From contig NZ_JYJG01000122.1 of assembly GCF_000955955.1 (NCBI RefSeq), positions 1 to 55,351 on the forward strand: a stretch of 55,351 nucleotides of DNA, read 5' to 3'. Made by a program: the position numbers and the translations under genes. Source of the DNA: Lentzea aerocolonigenes (lineage in GTDB: Bacteria; Actinomycetota; Actinomycetes; Mycobacteriales; Pseudonocardiaceae). The notes beneath the pieces are model-generated. The model had not been told where the DNA came from, ran no database searches, and worked only from the letters and a program-made list of their open reading frames with translations. This document shows positions 32,798 to 42,276 of this stretch, piece after piece (position 1 is the stretch's first letter; each line of letters opens with the position of its first letter).

Positions 32798-33676
32798 GTG
32801 ACCTCCGTTCTCGTCATCGGCGCCACCGGCAAGCAGGGCGGCGCCGTCGCCGAACTCCTGCTCGACCACGGCCACGACGTCACCGCCTACGTGCGCTCGC
32901 CCGAGTCCGCGCGGGCGCTGTCCACCGCCGGCGCCCGTCTGGTCACCGGCGACCTGGCCGACCCGGAGGCACTCGCCGGGGCCGCACGGGGTGTCGACGC
33001 GATCTTCGGGCTGTCGGTGCCGTTCGGCGCGGGAGGGAAGGACGGGGAAGTCGCCCAGGGCCGCCTCCTGGTCGACGTCGCGGCGAAGACCGGAGCGCAC
33101 CTCGTCTACTCCTCCGTGCGCGGAGCCGACCGGATGACGGCAACCGACATCGACCACGCCGACAGCAAGCAGCTCGTGGAGGCCTACCTGCGTGACCAGC
33201 AGGTCCGGGCGACGGTTCTGGGGCCGGTGTACTTCATGGAGAACGTCCTCAACCTCGGGTTCAGCCGCCTCGCCGACGGCGTCCTGGTCAACCCGCTCTC
33301 CGCGGGCAAGCCGCTGGACCAGGTCACCGTCAGGGACATCGCGGGTCTCGCGGTGCACGCCGTCGAGAATCCGGACCGGTTCACGGGCAAGCGGATCGAC
33401 ATCGCCTCCGACCGCGTCACCGGTGCGGAAGCGGCCCGGATCCTCAGCGACGTGCTCGGCCGCGAGATCCCGTATCAGCAGATGCCGTTGGCGCAAGTCC
33501 GCCAGTGGGCGGGCGACGAGGTCGCCGACATGTTCCAGCGGTTCGAGGACAACACCGACTTCCTCGACATCGAGACCCTGCACGCCTCGCTCCCCGGCGT
33601 GACCTGGCACAGCTACGCCGACTGGGCGAGGACCGTCGACTGGGACCGCGTCCTGCACAGCCCGGCGACGGCGTGA
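32798..33676 (+). CDS. NmrA-family NAD(P)-binding oxidoreductase, predicted SoxR target
   Basis: 292 residues. Atypical short-chain dehydrogenase fold with the Rossmann motif VLVIGATGKQGGAVAELLL, then YVRSPESARAL, VTGDLADPEAL and YSSVRGADRM. NmrA/QOR2-like proteins reduce quinones or sense NADP. GTG 32798 follows AAGGAGC. The SoxR box 46-63 bp upstream and the divergent soxR make it the regulator's primary target, consistent with SoxR regulons of streptomycetes, which contain such reductases. Confidence 0.9.
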   Translation: MTSVLVIGATGKQGGAVAELLLDHGHDVTAYVRSPESARALSTAGARLVTGDLADPEALAGAARGVDAIFGLSVPFGAGGKDGEVAQGRLLVDVAAKTGAHLVYSSVRGADRMTATDIDHADSKQLVEAYLRDQQVRATVLGPVYFMENVLNLGFSRLADGVLVNPLSAGKPLDQVTVRDIAGLAVHAVENPDRFTGKRIDIASDRVTGAEAARILSDVLGREIPYQQMPLAQVRQWAGDEVADMFQRFEDNTDFLDIETLHASLPGVTWHSYADWARTVDWDRVLHSPATA

Positions 33677-33712
33677 ACCGGGCTGGCCACTGACGGACGA
33701 GGACAAATCACC

Positions 33713-33718
33713 TATCGT
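33713..33718 (+). promoter_or_regulatory. -10 element of metallophosphoesterase gene
   Basis: TATCGT sits 7 bases before GTG 33726; no ribosome binding site is present. Confidence 0.45.
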
Positions 33719-33725
33719 CGCGGGC

Positions 33726-34532
33726 GTGGACACAGATCGACGCCCGATGCACGTCGTTGGAGACGTGCACGGGCACCTCGCCGAACTGACCAGAGCCCTG
33801 CACGTCGCCGAGCTGTGCGACGAGGAAGGGCACTGGGCGGGCGGTGAGGCCGAGCTGTGGTTCCTCGGCGACTTCGTGGACCGCGGGCCGGACGGCGTCG
33901 GTGTGATCGATCTGGTCATGCGGCTGGCCGAGGAGGCGGCAGAGGCCGGGGGTTCGGTCAACTCGTTGATCGGCAACCACGAGGTGCTGCTGCTCGGCAT
34001 GCACCGGTTCGGCGACGAGCAGGTTCCGGACAGCGCGGGGCCGCGGTCGTTCGCGCGCAGCTGGCTGCTCAACGGCGGGCTGCGCAGCGACCAGGACCGG
34101 CTGACCGACGAGCACGTCGAGTGGCTGACTTCCCGTCCGGTGCTGAAGCTGCGCCAGGACCACCTGCTGATGCACTCCGACACGGTCGCCTACCTCGAAT
34201 GGGGGGCCTCGATCGAAGAGGTCAACGAGGCCGTCCGCCAGGTGCTCAAGGGCGACGATCTGGTCGACTGGTGGGAGTGCTGGCGCAAGATGACGACCCG
34301 GTACGCGTTCCGCGGTCCGCAGGGGCCGGAAATCGCGGACGAGCTGCTAGCGACGTTGGGCGGCACCACGATCGTGCACGGCCACAGCGTCATCGCCGAT
34401 CAACTCGGGGTGCCGCCGGAGCAGATCGACGGGCCTCTCGTGTACGCCGGCGACAAGGTCCTGGCGATCGACGCGGGCCTCTACAGCGGCGGTCCGTGCC
34501 TGGTCGTCCCCTTGCCATACGCCGAAGCCTGA
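33726..34532 (+). CDS. Calcineurin-like metallophosphoesterase
   Basis: 268 residues. Two-metal phosphoesterase motifs in order: GDVHGH (about 12-17), GDFVDRGP (about 49-56), GNHE (about 89-92), and C-terminal HGH and [10 protein letters not shown]. It resembles PP2A-like Ser/Thr or Ap4A phosphatases, but the substrate is open. GTG start from a leaderless-type promoter. The acyl-CoA ligase gene 14 bp downstream has its own promoter element. Confidence 0.9.
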   Translation: MDTDRRPMHVVGDVHGHLAELTRALHVAELCDEEGHWAGGEAELWFLGDFVDRGPDGVGVIDLVMRLAEEAAEAGGSVNSLIGNHEVLLLGMHRFGDEQVPDSAGPRSFARSWLLNGGLRSDQDRLTDEHVEWLTSRPVLKLRQDHLLMHSDTVAYLEWGASIEEVNEAVRQVLKGDDLVDWWECWRKMTTRYAFRGPQGPEIADELLATLGGTTIVHGHSVIADQLGVPPEQIDGPLVYAGDKVLAIDAGLYSGGPCLVVPLPYAEA

Positions 34533-34533
34533 C

Positions 34534-34539
34534 TACCGT
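34534..34539 (+). promoter_or_regulatory. -10 element of acyl-CoA ligase gene
   Basis: TACCGT overlaps the end of the preceding gene's intergenic space and lies 7 bases before ATG 34547. Confidence 0.45.
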
Positions 34540-34546
34540 CTGGTGG

Positions 34547-36142
<1,596 letters not shown>

Positions 36143-36273
36143 GGATCGTGCGTTCACGGATTGAAATCGTCTCGCGGATCAACTATCTCCGCAGGTCACG
36201 AACGGGTGTAAGGGCTCTTGCGGATGCGGTGTGACGCGCGCAACATCGGTGGATTCCGCCGAAGGAGGCGCTC

Positions 36274-36666
36274 ATGCTCACCGCCACCAAGACAACGACG
36301 ATGCTGCCCGTCGAAGACTCCGAGCGCGCCGGCCGCTTCTACGCGGACATGCTCGGCCTCAAGCCCATCACCACCGCCCCGGACGGCACGCGGATCTTCT
36401 CGCTCGGCCAGGGCGACGCGCTCGGCCTGATGCCCGCGGAGAAGGGCGCGCAGACGGCTCACACGGTCCTCAGCTTCGAAGTGCCGAACCTCGAGGACGA
36501 GATCCGCGAGCTCGAGGACAAGGGCGTGCAGTTCGACGACTACGACCTGCCCGACTTCAAGACCGTCAACCACATCGCGGTGATGGGCACCGAGCGCGCG
36601 GCGTGGTTCCACGACACCGAGGGCAACATCCTGTGCCTGCACGAGCTGTTGGGCGACGACGCCTGA
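36274..36666 (+). CDS. VOC (glyoxalase/bleomycin resistance) family protein
   Basis: 130 residues, one vicinal-oxygen-chelate unit pair: MLPVEDSERAGRFYADMLGLKPI, TVLSFEVPNLEDEIRELEDKG, VNHIAVMGTERAAWFHDTEGNILCLHEL. The His and Glu positions of the fold are retained near the end. VOC members detoxify or degrade small electrophiles or bind drugs; no specific assignment. Strong GAAGGAGG ribosome binding site. A hairpin follows the stop. Confidence 0.88.
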   Translation: MLTATKTTTMLPVEDSERAGRFYADMLGLKPITTAPDGTRIFSLGQGDALGLMPAEKGAQTAHTVLSFEVPNLEDEIRELEDKGVQFDDYDLPDFKTVNHIAVMGTERAAWFHDTEGNILCLHELLGDDA

Positions 36667-36686
36667 CCGCACGTGCCGAATGAGAG

Positions 36687-36723
36687 GTCTCCCGCTCCCC
36701 GCCCCCGACGAGGAGCGGGGGAC
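36687..36723. terminator. Terminator hairpin between VOC and yccF genes
   Basis: GTCTCCCGCTCC (36687-36698) pairs with GGAGCGGGGGAC (36712-36723), 12 bp with one G-U, around a 13-base loop between convergent genes. Confidence 0.75.
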
Positions 36724-36725
36724 CC

Positions 36726-37100
36726 TCATGGGACGTCGACGATCTCCTTGCCCAGCGGCACCAGCGAGACCTTCACCAGCTTGAAGTTGGCGATGCCGAG
36801 CGGGATGCCGATGATCGTCACGCACAGCGCGATGCCGGTGACGATGTGGCCGATCGCGAGCCACAGGCCGGCCACGATGATCCAGATGATGTTGCCCAGC
36901 AACGAGCCCGCGCCCGCGCCCGGCTTGTCGACGACCTCGCGGCCGAACGGCCAGAGCGCGTAGTTCGCGATGCGGAACGACGCGATGCCCCACGGGATCG
37001 TGATGATCAGGATGCAGCAGATGAGGCCGGCGACCGCGTAGCCGACGGCCATCCAGAACCCGGCGAGCACCAGCCAGATCACGTTCAGGATGAGGCGCAT
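36726..37100 (-). CDS. YccF-domain inner membrane protein
   Basis: 124 residues made of two copies of the YccF unit: IWLVLAGFWMAVGY...ITIPWGIASFRIANYALWPFGREVV and IWIIVAGLWLAIGH...IGIPLGIANFKLVKVSLVPLGKEIV. Each unit gives two membrane helices joined by a conserved IP-GIA-F loop. Function unknown; the same position before the cold-shock gene is occupied by Rv0870c in mycobacteria. Its ATG lies 22 bp from the divergent oxidoreductase start and uses a shared promoter element. Confidence 0.9.
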   Translation of the reverse strand: MRLILNVIWLVLAGFWMAVGYAVAGLICCILIITIPWGIASFRIANYALWPFGREVVDKPGAGAGSLLGNIIWIIVAGLWLAIGHIVTGIALCVTIIGIPLGIANFKLVKVSLVPLGKEIVDVP

Positions 37101-37106
37101 ACATCC

Positions 37107-37116
37107 AATCTAAGCT
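37107..37116. promoter_or_regulatory. Overlapping divergent -10 elements (bidirectional promoter)
   Basis: The whole 22-bp gap between the two ATGs is 6 bases + AATCTAAGCT + 6 bases. Plus-strand TAAGCT lies 6 bp before ATG 37123. Minus-strand TAGATT (AATCTA on plus) lies 6 bp before the ATG at 37100. The two hexamers share the central TA. Confidence 0.6.
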
Positions 37117-37122
37117 CACCTC

Positions 37123-38082
37123 ATGAAGTGGGGTGTGATCGCTACCGGCGGAATCGCTAATGCTGTGACCGCCGACATGCTCAAGGTGCCGGACGTCGAG
37201 GTCCTCGCCGTGTCCTCGCGCGACGTCACGCGCGCGCAAGCGTTTGCCGACAAGTTCGGCATCAAGCGCGCGTACGGCGACTACCGGGAACTGCTGAAAG
37301 ACCCGGACGTCGAGGTCGTCTACATCGCCACGCCGCACGGCCAGCACCACGAGGTCGCGCTGGCCGCGCTCGACGCCGGCAAGCACGTGCTGTGCGAGAA
37401 GGCCTTCGCGCTGACGGTCGCGCAGGCCGAGGAGATGATCGAACGGGCAAGGTCGAAGCAGACGCAGTTCCTCATGGAGGCCATGTGGACACGCGTCAAC
37501 CCGCTGATCCGCAAGGTCGTCGCCGCCGTCGAAGCCGGTGAGATCGGCGAGGTGCGGACGATCACCGCGGACTTCGGCTTCCGGCACGAGTTCAACGACG
37601 ACGACCGGCTGTGGGCCAAGAAAGCCGGTGGCGGCTCGATCCTCGACCTCGGCGTCTACCCGATCTCGCTCGCGCACCGGCTCCTCGGCGTGCCGACGCA
37701 CATCGCCGCGCACGGCAGCCTCGCACCGTCCGAAGTGGACGCCGACGCCTCGATCCTGCTCGGTTACGAGAACGGTGCGCAGGCACTGTTGAGCTGCTCG
37801 CTCGTCGCCGACCTCGGCAGCGCGGCGGAGATCGTCGGCACCGAGGGCCGGATCGTGATCGCGGACCCGATGTTCAACCCCACCAAGGTGATCATCAACG
37901 GCGTCGAGCACGAGACCGAGGACCTGGGCTACCGGCACCAGATCCACGAGGTCGAGATCGCGGTCGGCCGGCGCGCGGTCCAGCACCCCGACATCCCGTG
38001 GTCGGCGACGCTCGAGATCATGCGGATCATGGAGGAGGCGCTGCGCCAGGTCGGCGTCTCCTACGAGGACACCGTCAGGTAG
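37123..38082 (+). CDS. Gfo/Idh/MocA-family NAD(P)-dependent oxidoreductase
   Basis: 319 residues. N-terminal Rossmann domain (MKWGVIATGGIANAVTADML, SSRDVTRAQAFADKFGI, VVYIATPHGQHHEVALAALDAGKHVLCEKAFAL); the usual EKP reads EKA. C-terminal alpha/beta domain with GGGSILDLGVYPISLAHRLLG. It probably oxidises a sugar, inositol or trans-dihydrodiol-like substrate. Transcribed from the bidirectional promoter at 37107. The 3' end overlaps the convergent Nramp gene by 22 bp. Confidence 0.92.
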   Translation: MKWGVIATGGIANAVTADMLKVPDVEVLAVSSRDVTRAQAFADKFGIKRAYGDYRELLKDPDVEVVYIATPHGQHHEVALAALDAGKHVLCEKAFALTVAQAEEMIERARSKQTQFLMEAMWTRVNPLIRKVVAAVEAGEIGEVRTITADFGFRHEFNDDDRLWAKKAGGGSILDLGVYPISLAHRLLGVPTHIAAHGSLAPSEVDADASILLGYENGAQALLSCSLVADLGSAAEIVGTEGRIVIADPMFNPTKVIINGVEHETEDLGYRHQIHEVEIAVGRRAVQHPDIPWSATLEIMRIMEEALRQVGVSYEDTVR

Positions 38083-39266
38083 ATCAGCGCCACGTTCAGC
38101 ACGACCACCGCGAAAGCGACCACCCAAGCGGCGAACGTGACCGCGCGCCGGTTCGCATACGAGCCCATGACGGACCGGCGCGCGGTCAGCCACACCAACG
38201 GCACCAGTGCGAACGGGATGCCGAACGACAGCACGACCTGCGACAGCACCAACGCGAACGTCGGGTCGACACCGAACGCCAGGATCGCCAGCGCTGGCAT
38301 CAAAGTCACGAGTCGCCGCGCCAGCAACGGAATCCGCACGCGCAGCAGCCCGTCCATCACGACGGCGCCCGCGTAGCAACCGACCGCGGTGGACGCGAAA
38401 CCCGAAGCCAGCAAACCAAGAGCGAACAGCAGCGCGATCCCGCCACCCAACGTGGAACCGACCGCCGCGTGCGCTCCCTCAAGCGTGTCAACGCCATCGC
38501 GACCGTGCAGAGCCGAAGCCGCGACGAGCAACATCGCCATGTTCACCGCACCGGCGAGCACCATCGCGACCACGACGTCGACCTTGGTCGCGCCGAGCAC
38601 CGAAGGGTCCTTGCCGTGCCGATCACGGGCTAGCGCCGAGTGCAGGTAGACCGCGTGCGGCATCACCGTGGCGCCGAGCATGCCCGCCGCGAGCAACACG
38701 CTGTCCGCGCCGTCGAACCGAGGCAGCAAGCCGCTCAAAGCCTCAGAACCAGAAGGTGGTGAAACGAAAAGCCCCGCCATGAACCCGACCGCGATCACGA
38801 CCAGCATCGTGGTGATCACGCGCTCGAACGGCTTCTGGCCCCGACGATCCTGAACCAGCAGCAGAACCGTCGACACCACACCGGTGATCACGCCGCCGAG
38901 CAGCAGTGGCAGATCGAAGAGGATCGACAGCGCGATCGCCCCGCCGAGCACCTCCGCCAGGTCGGTCGCCATCGCTACGACCTCGGCCTGACCCCAGTAC
39001 GCGAGCCGCACCGGCCGCGGCAGGTGATCCCGGACCGCCTCGGGCAACGACTTCCCGGTGACCAGGCCGAGCTTCGCGGACAGGTACTGCACCAGCCCGG
39101 CCATGACGTTCGCGACGACGAGCACCCACACCAGCAGGTAGCCGTACCGTGCTCCGGCCGCGGTGTTGGTGGCCACGTTGCCGGGATCGACGTACGCGAT
39201 CGCGGCGACGAACGCCGGACCGAGCAGCGCCGCACCCGCGCGCAAGCGTCCTGAAACAGCGACCAC
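38061..39266 (-). CDS. mntH: Nramp-family divalent metal transporter
   Basis: 401 residues with about 11 membrane helices. The metal-binding DPGN motif (D27, N30) in helix 1 and GATVMPHAVYLHS in helix 6 are intact; the Met of MPH indicates transition-metal selectivity (Mn, Fe, possibly Ni or Cd). It is a proton-coupled importer at the cytoplasmic membrane. GTG 39266 follows AAGGGGG on the minus strand. A Nur/Fur-type box lies 15-31 bp upstream of the start, predicting repression by metal. The TetR gene is 37 bp upstream on the same strand. Confidence 0.94.
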   Translation of the reverse strand: MVAVSGRLRAGAALLGPAFVAAIAYVDPGNVATNTAAGARYGYLLVWVLVVANVMAGLVQYLSAKLGLVTGKSLPEAVRDHLPRPVRLAYWGQAEVVAMATDLAEVLGGAIALSILFDLPLLLGGVITGVVSTVLLLVQDRRGQKPFERVITTMLVVIAVGFMAGLFVSPPSGSEALSGLLPRFDGADSVLLAAGMLGATVMPHAVYLHSALARDRHGKDPSVLGATKVDVVVAMVLAGAVNMAMLLVAASALHGRDGVDTLEGAHAAVGSTLGGGIALLFALGLLASGFASTAVGCYAGAVVMDGLLRVRIPLLARRLVTLMPALAILAFGVDPTFALVLSQVVLSFGIPFALVPLVWLTARRSVMGSYANRRAVTFAAWVVAFAVVVLNVALIYLTVSS

Positions 39267-39276
39267 CGGACACCCC

Positions 39277-39301
39277 CTTGCTGCAAAACTATTGCAACAA
39301 G
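39277..39301. promoter_or_regulatory. Nur/Fur-type metal-response box before mntH
   Basis: The core CTGCAA-AACTA-TTGCAA at 39281-39297 fits the streptomycete Nur motif tTGCaA-N5-ttGCAA. Outer CTTG...CAAG arms extend it to a 25-bp imperfect palindrome. A second match stands in front of the superoxide dismutase gene at 53137. Confidence 0.6.
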
Positions 39302-39303
39302 AG

Positions 39304-39846
39304 TCATGCCTCCAACGTGGCGCGGGCCACTCGGACCACGGCGTCGATCGCGCTGTCGAGATCGCCGCTCGGCATCAGCAGGTGGCTCAACGCGAGTCGC
39401 ACGGTCGTCTCCGCCGTCAGCCGCACGTGCCGGCCGGGGAAGTGCTCGCTGAGGTGCCGCTCGACCACCTCGGTCGCGTGGAACAGCACGGGATGGCCGC
39501 GGATCGTGAGGAACGGCAACAGGTCCTCGGCGTCCTGCCCGGTCAGCACCGCGGAGACCAGCCGGTCCTTCTCGGTCCGCTCGAAGGTGTAGCGGAACGC
39601 GGACCGCATCGCCTCCCACGGATCGGGGTCCTCCTTGAGCCGCGTGACGATCCCGGAGAGGTACTCCTCGGTCTGGTGGGCGGCGACGGCCTGGACGAGC
39701 CCCTCCTTGTTGCCGAACTCGTTGTAGACGGTCTGTCTGCTGACGCCCGCGCGACTGGCGACCTCGATCATGCGCAGACCGTGGAAACCGCGGGCCGCGA
39801 GCAGGTCGGCGGCCGCGTCCAGTAAGAGCTCGGTGATGTCGCTCAC
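39304..39846 (-). CDS. TetR-family transcriptional regulator
   Basis: 180 residues. N-terminal TetR helix-turn-helix (about 5-55): LLLDAAADLLAARGFHGLRMIEVASRAGVSRQTVYNEFGNKEGLVQAV, then a helical ligand-binding domain. GTG 39846 follows GCGAG. Divergent from a HAD gene across a TTTACA...TGTAAA inverted repeat, probably its own operator. It stands upstream of mntH on the same strand, but the separate metal box suggests independent control of mntH. Confidence 0.9.
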   Translation of the reverse strand: MSDITELLLDAAADLLAARGFHGLRMIEVASRAGVSRQTVYNEFGNKEGLVQAVAAHQTEEYLSGIVTRLKEDPDPWEAMRSAFRYTFERTEKDRLVSAVLTGQDAEDLLPFLTIRGHPVLFHATEVVERHLSEHFPGRHVRLTAETTVRLALSHLLMPSGDLDSAIDAVVRVARATLEA

Positions 39847-39854
39847 CTCGCCAG

Positions 39855-39881
39855 CTTTACATAAAATCAATTCCTGTAAAG
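39855..39881. promoter_or_regulatory. Candidate TetR operator
   Basis: CTTTACA and TGTAAAG, 7-bp perfect arms separated by 13 bp, lie between the tetR start and the divergent HAD gene. A further GTAAAG follows at 39884. Confidence 0.5.
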
Positions 39882-39898
39882 ACGTAAAGTGGGGTTCT

Positions 39899-40516
39899 GT
39901 GCCGTTCACCGTGGGCTTTGACCTGGACATGACCCTCATCGACCCGCGACCGGGCATGGCCGCCGTGATGTACGAGGTGGGTGCGCGCACCGGCCACGAC
40001 CTCGACGGCGACCACTTCGCGTCGAACCTCGGCCCGCCCCTCGACATGACCTACCGCGAGATGGGCGTGCCCGAGGAGGAGATCCCGGACCTCGTCACGC
40101 TGTTCCGCGCGCTGTACCCGGACGTCGTGATCCCGGCGACGGTCGCGCTGCCAGGAGCCGCCGAGGCGCTTGCGTGTGTTCGTGAGCTGGGCGGCCAGAC
40201 GATGGTCGTCACCGGGAAGTACCGCAAGAACGCCGCGTTGCACCTGGAAGCCCTCGGCTGGGAGGTCGACCACCTCTACGGCGAGCTGTGGTCGACGGGC
40301 AAGGCGGAGTCGCTGAAGCTGCACGGCGCCGCGATCTACGTGGGCGATCACGTGGGCGACATGAAGGGTGCCGAGGCCGCCGGAGCGCTGGGCGTCGGCG
40401 TGGTGACCGGGCCTTGTTCCAGGACTGAGCTGGAAGAAGCGGGCGCCGCGGTGGTGCTGGAGGACCTGCGCGAGTTCCCGGACTGGCTCAGGACTTCTGC
40501 CGGCGTGCTTTCCTGA
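39899..40516 (+). CDS. HAD-family hydrolase (phosphoglycolate phosphatase-like)
   Basis: 205 residues. Motif I GFDLDMTLID with both catalytic Asp near the N-terminus, a helical cap (about 15-80), motif II MVVTGK, a short motif III region, and motif IV VGDHVGDMKGA. The substrate is unknown; PGP or nucleotidase activity is typical. GTG 39899 is set by GTGGGG upstream. Possibly controlled by the adjacent TetR. The 3' end overlaps a small membrane-protein gene by 29 bp. Confidence 0.88.
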   Translation: MPFTVGFDLDMTLIDPRPGMAAVMYEVGARTGHDLDGDHFASNLGPPLDMTYREMGVPEEEIPDLVTLFRALYPDVVIPATVALPGAAEALACVRELGGQTMVVTGKYRKNAALHLEALGWEVDHLYGELWSTGKAESLKLHGAAIYVGDHVGDMKGAEAAGALGVGVVTGPCSRTELEEAGAAVVLEDLREFPDWLRTSAGVLS

Positions 40517-40691
40517 TCACCGCGATGATCCCGAGCGCCAGGCCGATCGCCGGCAGGTAGGTGGCGGCCACGTTCAGCCAGACCGGCAGGTCGCCGTGGC
40601 CAGTGGCGAAGAGCACGAAGACCGCGATGATCGCCAGCACACCGGCGGCGAACAGGCCGACGGCCAGCGGGAACAGCTTCGGAGCGGTCAT
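40488..40691 (-). CDS. Small two-helix membrane protein
   Basis: 67 residues: two membrane helices (about 7-29 and 40-60) joined by GHGDLPVWLN, ending in a basic RKARRQKS tail, so both termini are probably cytoplasmic. No family is recognised. It overlaps the convergent HAD gene by 29 bp, and its start is 125 bp from the cold-shock gene on the other strand. Confidence 0.7.
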   Translation of the reverse strand: MTAPKLFPLAVGLFAAGVLAIIAVFVLFATGHGDLPVWLNVAATYLPAIGLALGIIAVIRKARRQKS

Positions 40692-40816
40692 GTCGTGAAG
40701 GGTAGTCGCGCTAACGGAGGTGCCCTACCCGAGGTCTTCTGGCTAGTCTGGTGAGACGCGTCTCGGGTACGCCTGGGGCGCGTTCGTTGTGCAGAAGTAA
40801 GGGAATGGTGAGCGCG

Positions 40817-41206
40817 GTGCCGACCGGCAAGGTCAAGTGGTACGACACGGAGAAGGGTTTCGGCTTCGTCACCCAGGACGGTGGCGAGGACGTCTACGTC
40901 CGCAAGGCGGCGTTGCCTCCCGGTGTCGACGGCCTGAAGGCCGGCCAGCGCATCGAGTTCGGCATGGCGGAAGGCCGCCGCGGTCCGCAGGCGCTGTCCG
41001 TGCGCCTGATCGACCCGCAGCCGTCGGTCGTGGAGGCGCGCCGCCGTCCCGCCGAGGAGATGCACGGCCTGATCGAGGACATGATCAAGCTCCTCGAGAA
41101 CAAGGTGCAGCCTGACCTGCGCCGGGGCCGTTACCCGTCCGACAAGAAGAACATGAAGCTCATCGCCGAAGTGGTTCGGGCGGTGGCGCGGGACCTCGAT
41201 CCGTAA
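40817..41206 (+). CDS. Cold-shock-domain protein with C-terminal extension (CspB type)
   Basis: 129 residues. The cold-shock domain (1-65) has RNP1 KGFGFV and RNP2-like DVYVRKAAL motifs ([20 protein letters not shown]). A helical basic C-terminal extension ([39 protein letters not shown]) marks the longer actinobacterial form. It is an RNA/DNA chaperone. The start is uncertain: GTG 40817 fits the usual (V/M)PTGKVKW beginning, while ATG 40805 is too close to AAGGGA. The leader contains a perfect 12-bp palindrome GAGACGCGTCTC at 40753. Confidence 0.9.
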   Translation: MPTGKVKWYDTEKGFGFVTQDGGEDVYVRKAALPPGVDGLKAGQRIEFGMAEGRRGPQALSVRLIDPQPSVVEARRRPAEEMHGLIEDMIKLLENKVQPDLRRGRYPSDKKNMKLIAEVVRAVARDLDP

Positions 41207-41219
41207 AAAGATCGGCTGC

Positions 41220-41804
41220 ATGTCTGAAGCGGACCGGATCGTCGAGTTCCTGTACGAAGTCGGCCAGCTCAAACGCCTGCCCCGCGCGGGGTGGCTCTTC
41301 GCCGGGGTGCAGAACCCCGAGTCGGTGGCCGCCCACTCGTTCCGGGTGGGCGTGCTGGCGTACGCGATCGCCGTTCAGGAGGGCGCGAACCCGGACCGGG
41401 CCGCGACGCTGGGCCTGTTCCACGACGTGCCCGAGACGCGGATCGGCGACATCCCGTACGTCGGCAAGCTCTACCTCGACGTGAAGGTGCCGCCGGAAGC
41501 CGTGGCGCGGGACCAGGTCCGGCACCTGCCCGCGCCGCTCGCCGCGCACATCGAGGCGTTGGTCGCCGAGCACGAGGCGGCCAAGGAGATCGATCACACG
41601 CCGGAAGCGCGCTGCTCCCGTGACGCCGACAAGCTCGAACTCCTGCTGCAGGCGCGGGAGTACCAGGCCGCCGGCATCACGAAGATGGAACGCTTCATCC
41701 AGACCATGCAGGCGTCGGTGGTCACCGACACCGGCAAAGCCCTGATGGAGTCAGCACTCCGAATCGTCCCCAGCGAGTGGTGGGAAGCGTTCGGCAAGCA
41801 CTAG
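41220..41804 (+). CDS. HD-domain nucleotidase (YfbR-like)
   Basis: 194 residues. HD motif elements: AAHSFRVGVLAYAI (first metal His), FHDVPETRIGDIP (His-Asp pair) and SRDADKLELLLQAREY (last Asp). This matches HD_3/YfbR 5'-deoxynucleotidase-like proteins, which remove phosphate from dNMPs. It is 13 bp after the cold-shock gene and probably co-transcribed. Its 3' end is overlapped by the frameshifted DUF2771 gene on the other strand. Confidence 0.9.
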   Translation: MSEADRIVEFLYEVGQLKRLPRAGWLFAGVQNPESVAAHSFRVGVLAYAIAVQEGANPDRAATLGLFHDVPETRIGDIPYVGKLYLDVKVPPEAVARDQVRHLPAPLAAHIEALVAEHEAAKEIDHTPEARCSRDADKLELLLQAREYQAAGITKMERFIQTMQASVVTDTGKALMESALRIVPSEWWEAFGKH

Positions 41805-42266
41805 TGAGCGATGTCGACGACCCACGAACCGCGCATCAGCGGCTGGCCGGTCCTGGCCGGTCTCCAGCACCGCGCCGGCCGCCTCGTGCACCTCGATGCG
41901 CAGCAGTTGGTCCGAGTCGTTCGGCACGGCCAGCGTGTAGGAGAAGTTGTCGCCCTTGCCGAGCAACGGCGAGCTGCAGCCCTCCTGCACCTTCGCGGCG
42001 TTCTCGTACACGCACACGACCTCCCAGAGGCCGTCGGCGAGCTGCCCGTCCACCGAGATCTGCACGACCTTGCCCGGCGGCACCTTCAACGTGCCGGGCG
42101 AGTTCTTCTCGGCGCAGTTGTCGCCGGTGACGTCGCAGTAGATCGTCGGCTCGACGCGGATGGTCTTGCCGTTCGCGTAGAACGTGACCTCGGGATCGTG
42201 CTGCGGCAGCCCGCAGCCGGTCAGCACGAGCACGCTGGCGGCCAGTACAGAAGCTAGTCGACGCAC
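41751..42266 (-). pseudogene. DUF2771 lipoprotein with frameshifted C-terminus
   Basis: Signal peptide with lipobox LVLTGC (Cys about residue 18), then the DUF2771 body: DPEVTFYANGKTIRVEPTIYC, VPPGKVVQISVDGQLADG, LLRIEVHEAAGAVLETGQ. After this a 10-bp tandem duplication at 41843-41862 shifts the frame, giving an unrelated Arg-rich end that runs 54 bp into the HD gene. Removing one copy restores VLETGQPLMRGSWVVDIAH and a stop at 41801-41803, back to back with the HD stop. The protein may still be made and lipidated with an altered end. Last gene of a cyclotransferase-MFS-DUF2771 operon. Confidence 0.8.
41843..41862. repeat. 10-bp tandem duplication causing frameshift
   Basis: CTGGCCGGTC occurs twice in direct succession. 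Ten bases is not a multiple of three, so the duplication changes the frame of the DUF2771 gene. Confidence 0.95.
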
Positions 42267-42276
42267 GTCAGGCAGC

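Noticed and set aside
40753..40764. GAGACGCGTCTC palindrome as an operator of the cold-shock gene
   Set aside because: 12 bp of symmetric GC-rich sequence is easily found by chance and has no supporting second copy; only mentioned under the gene.
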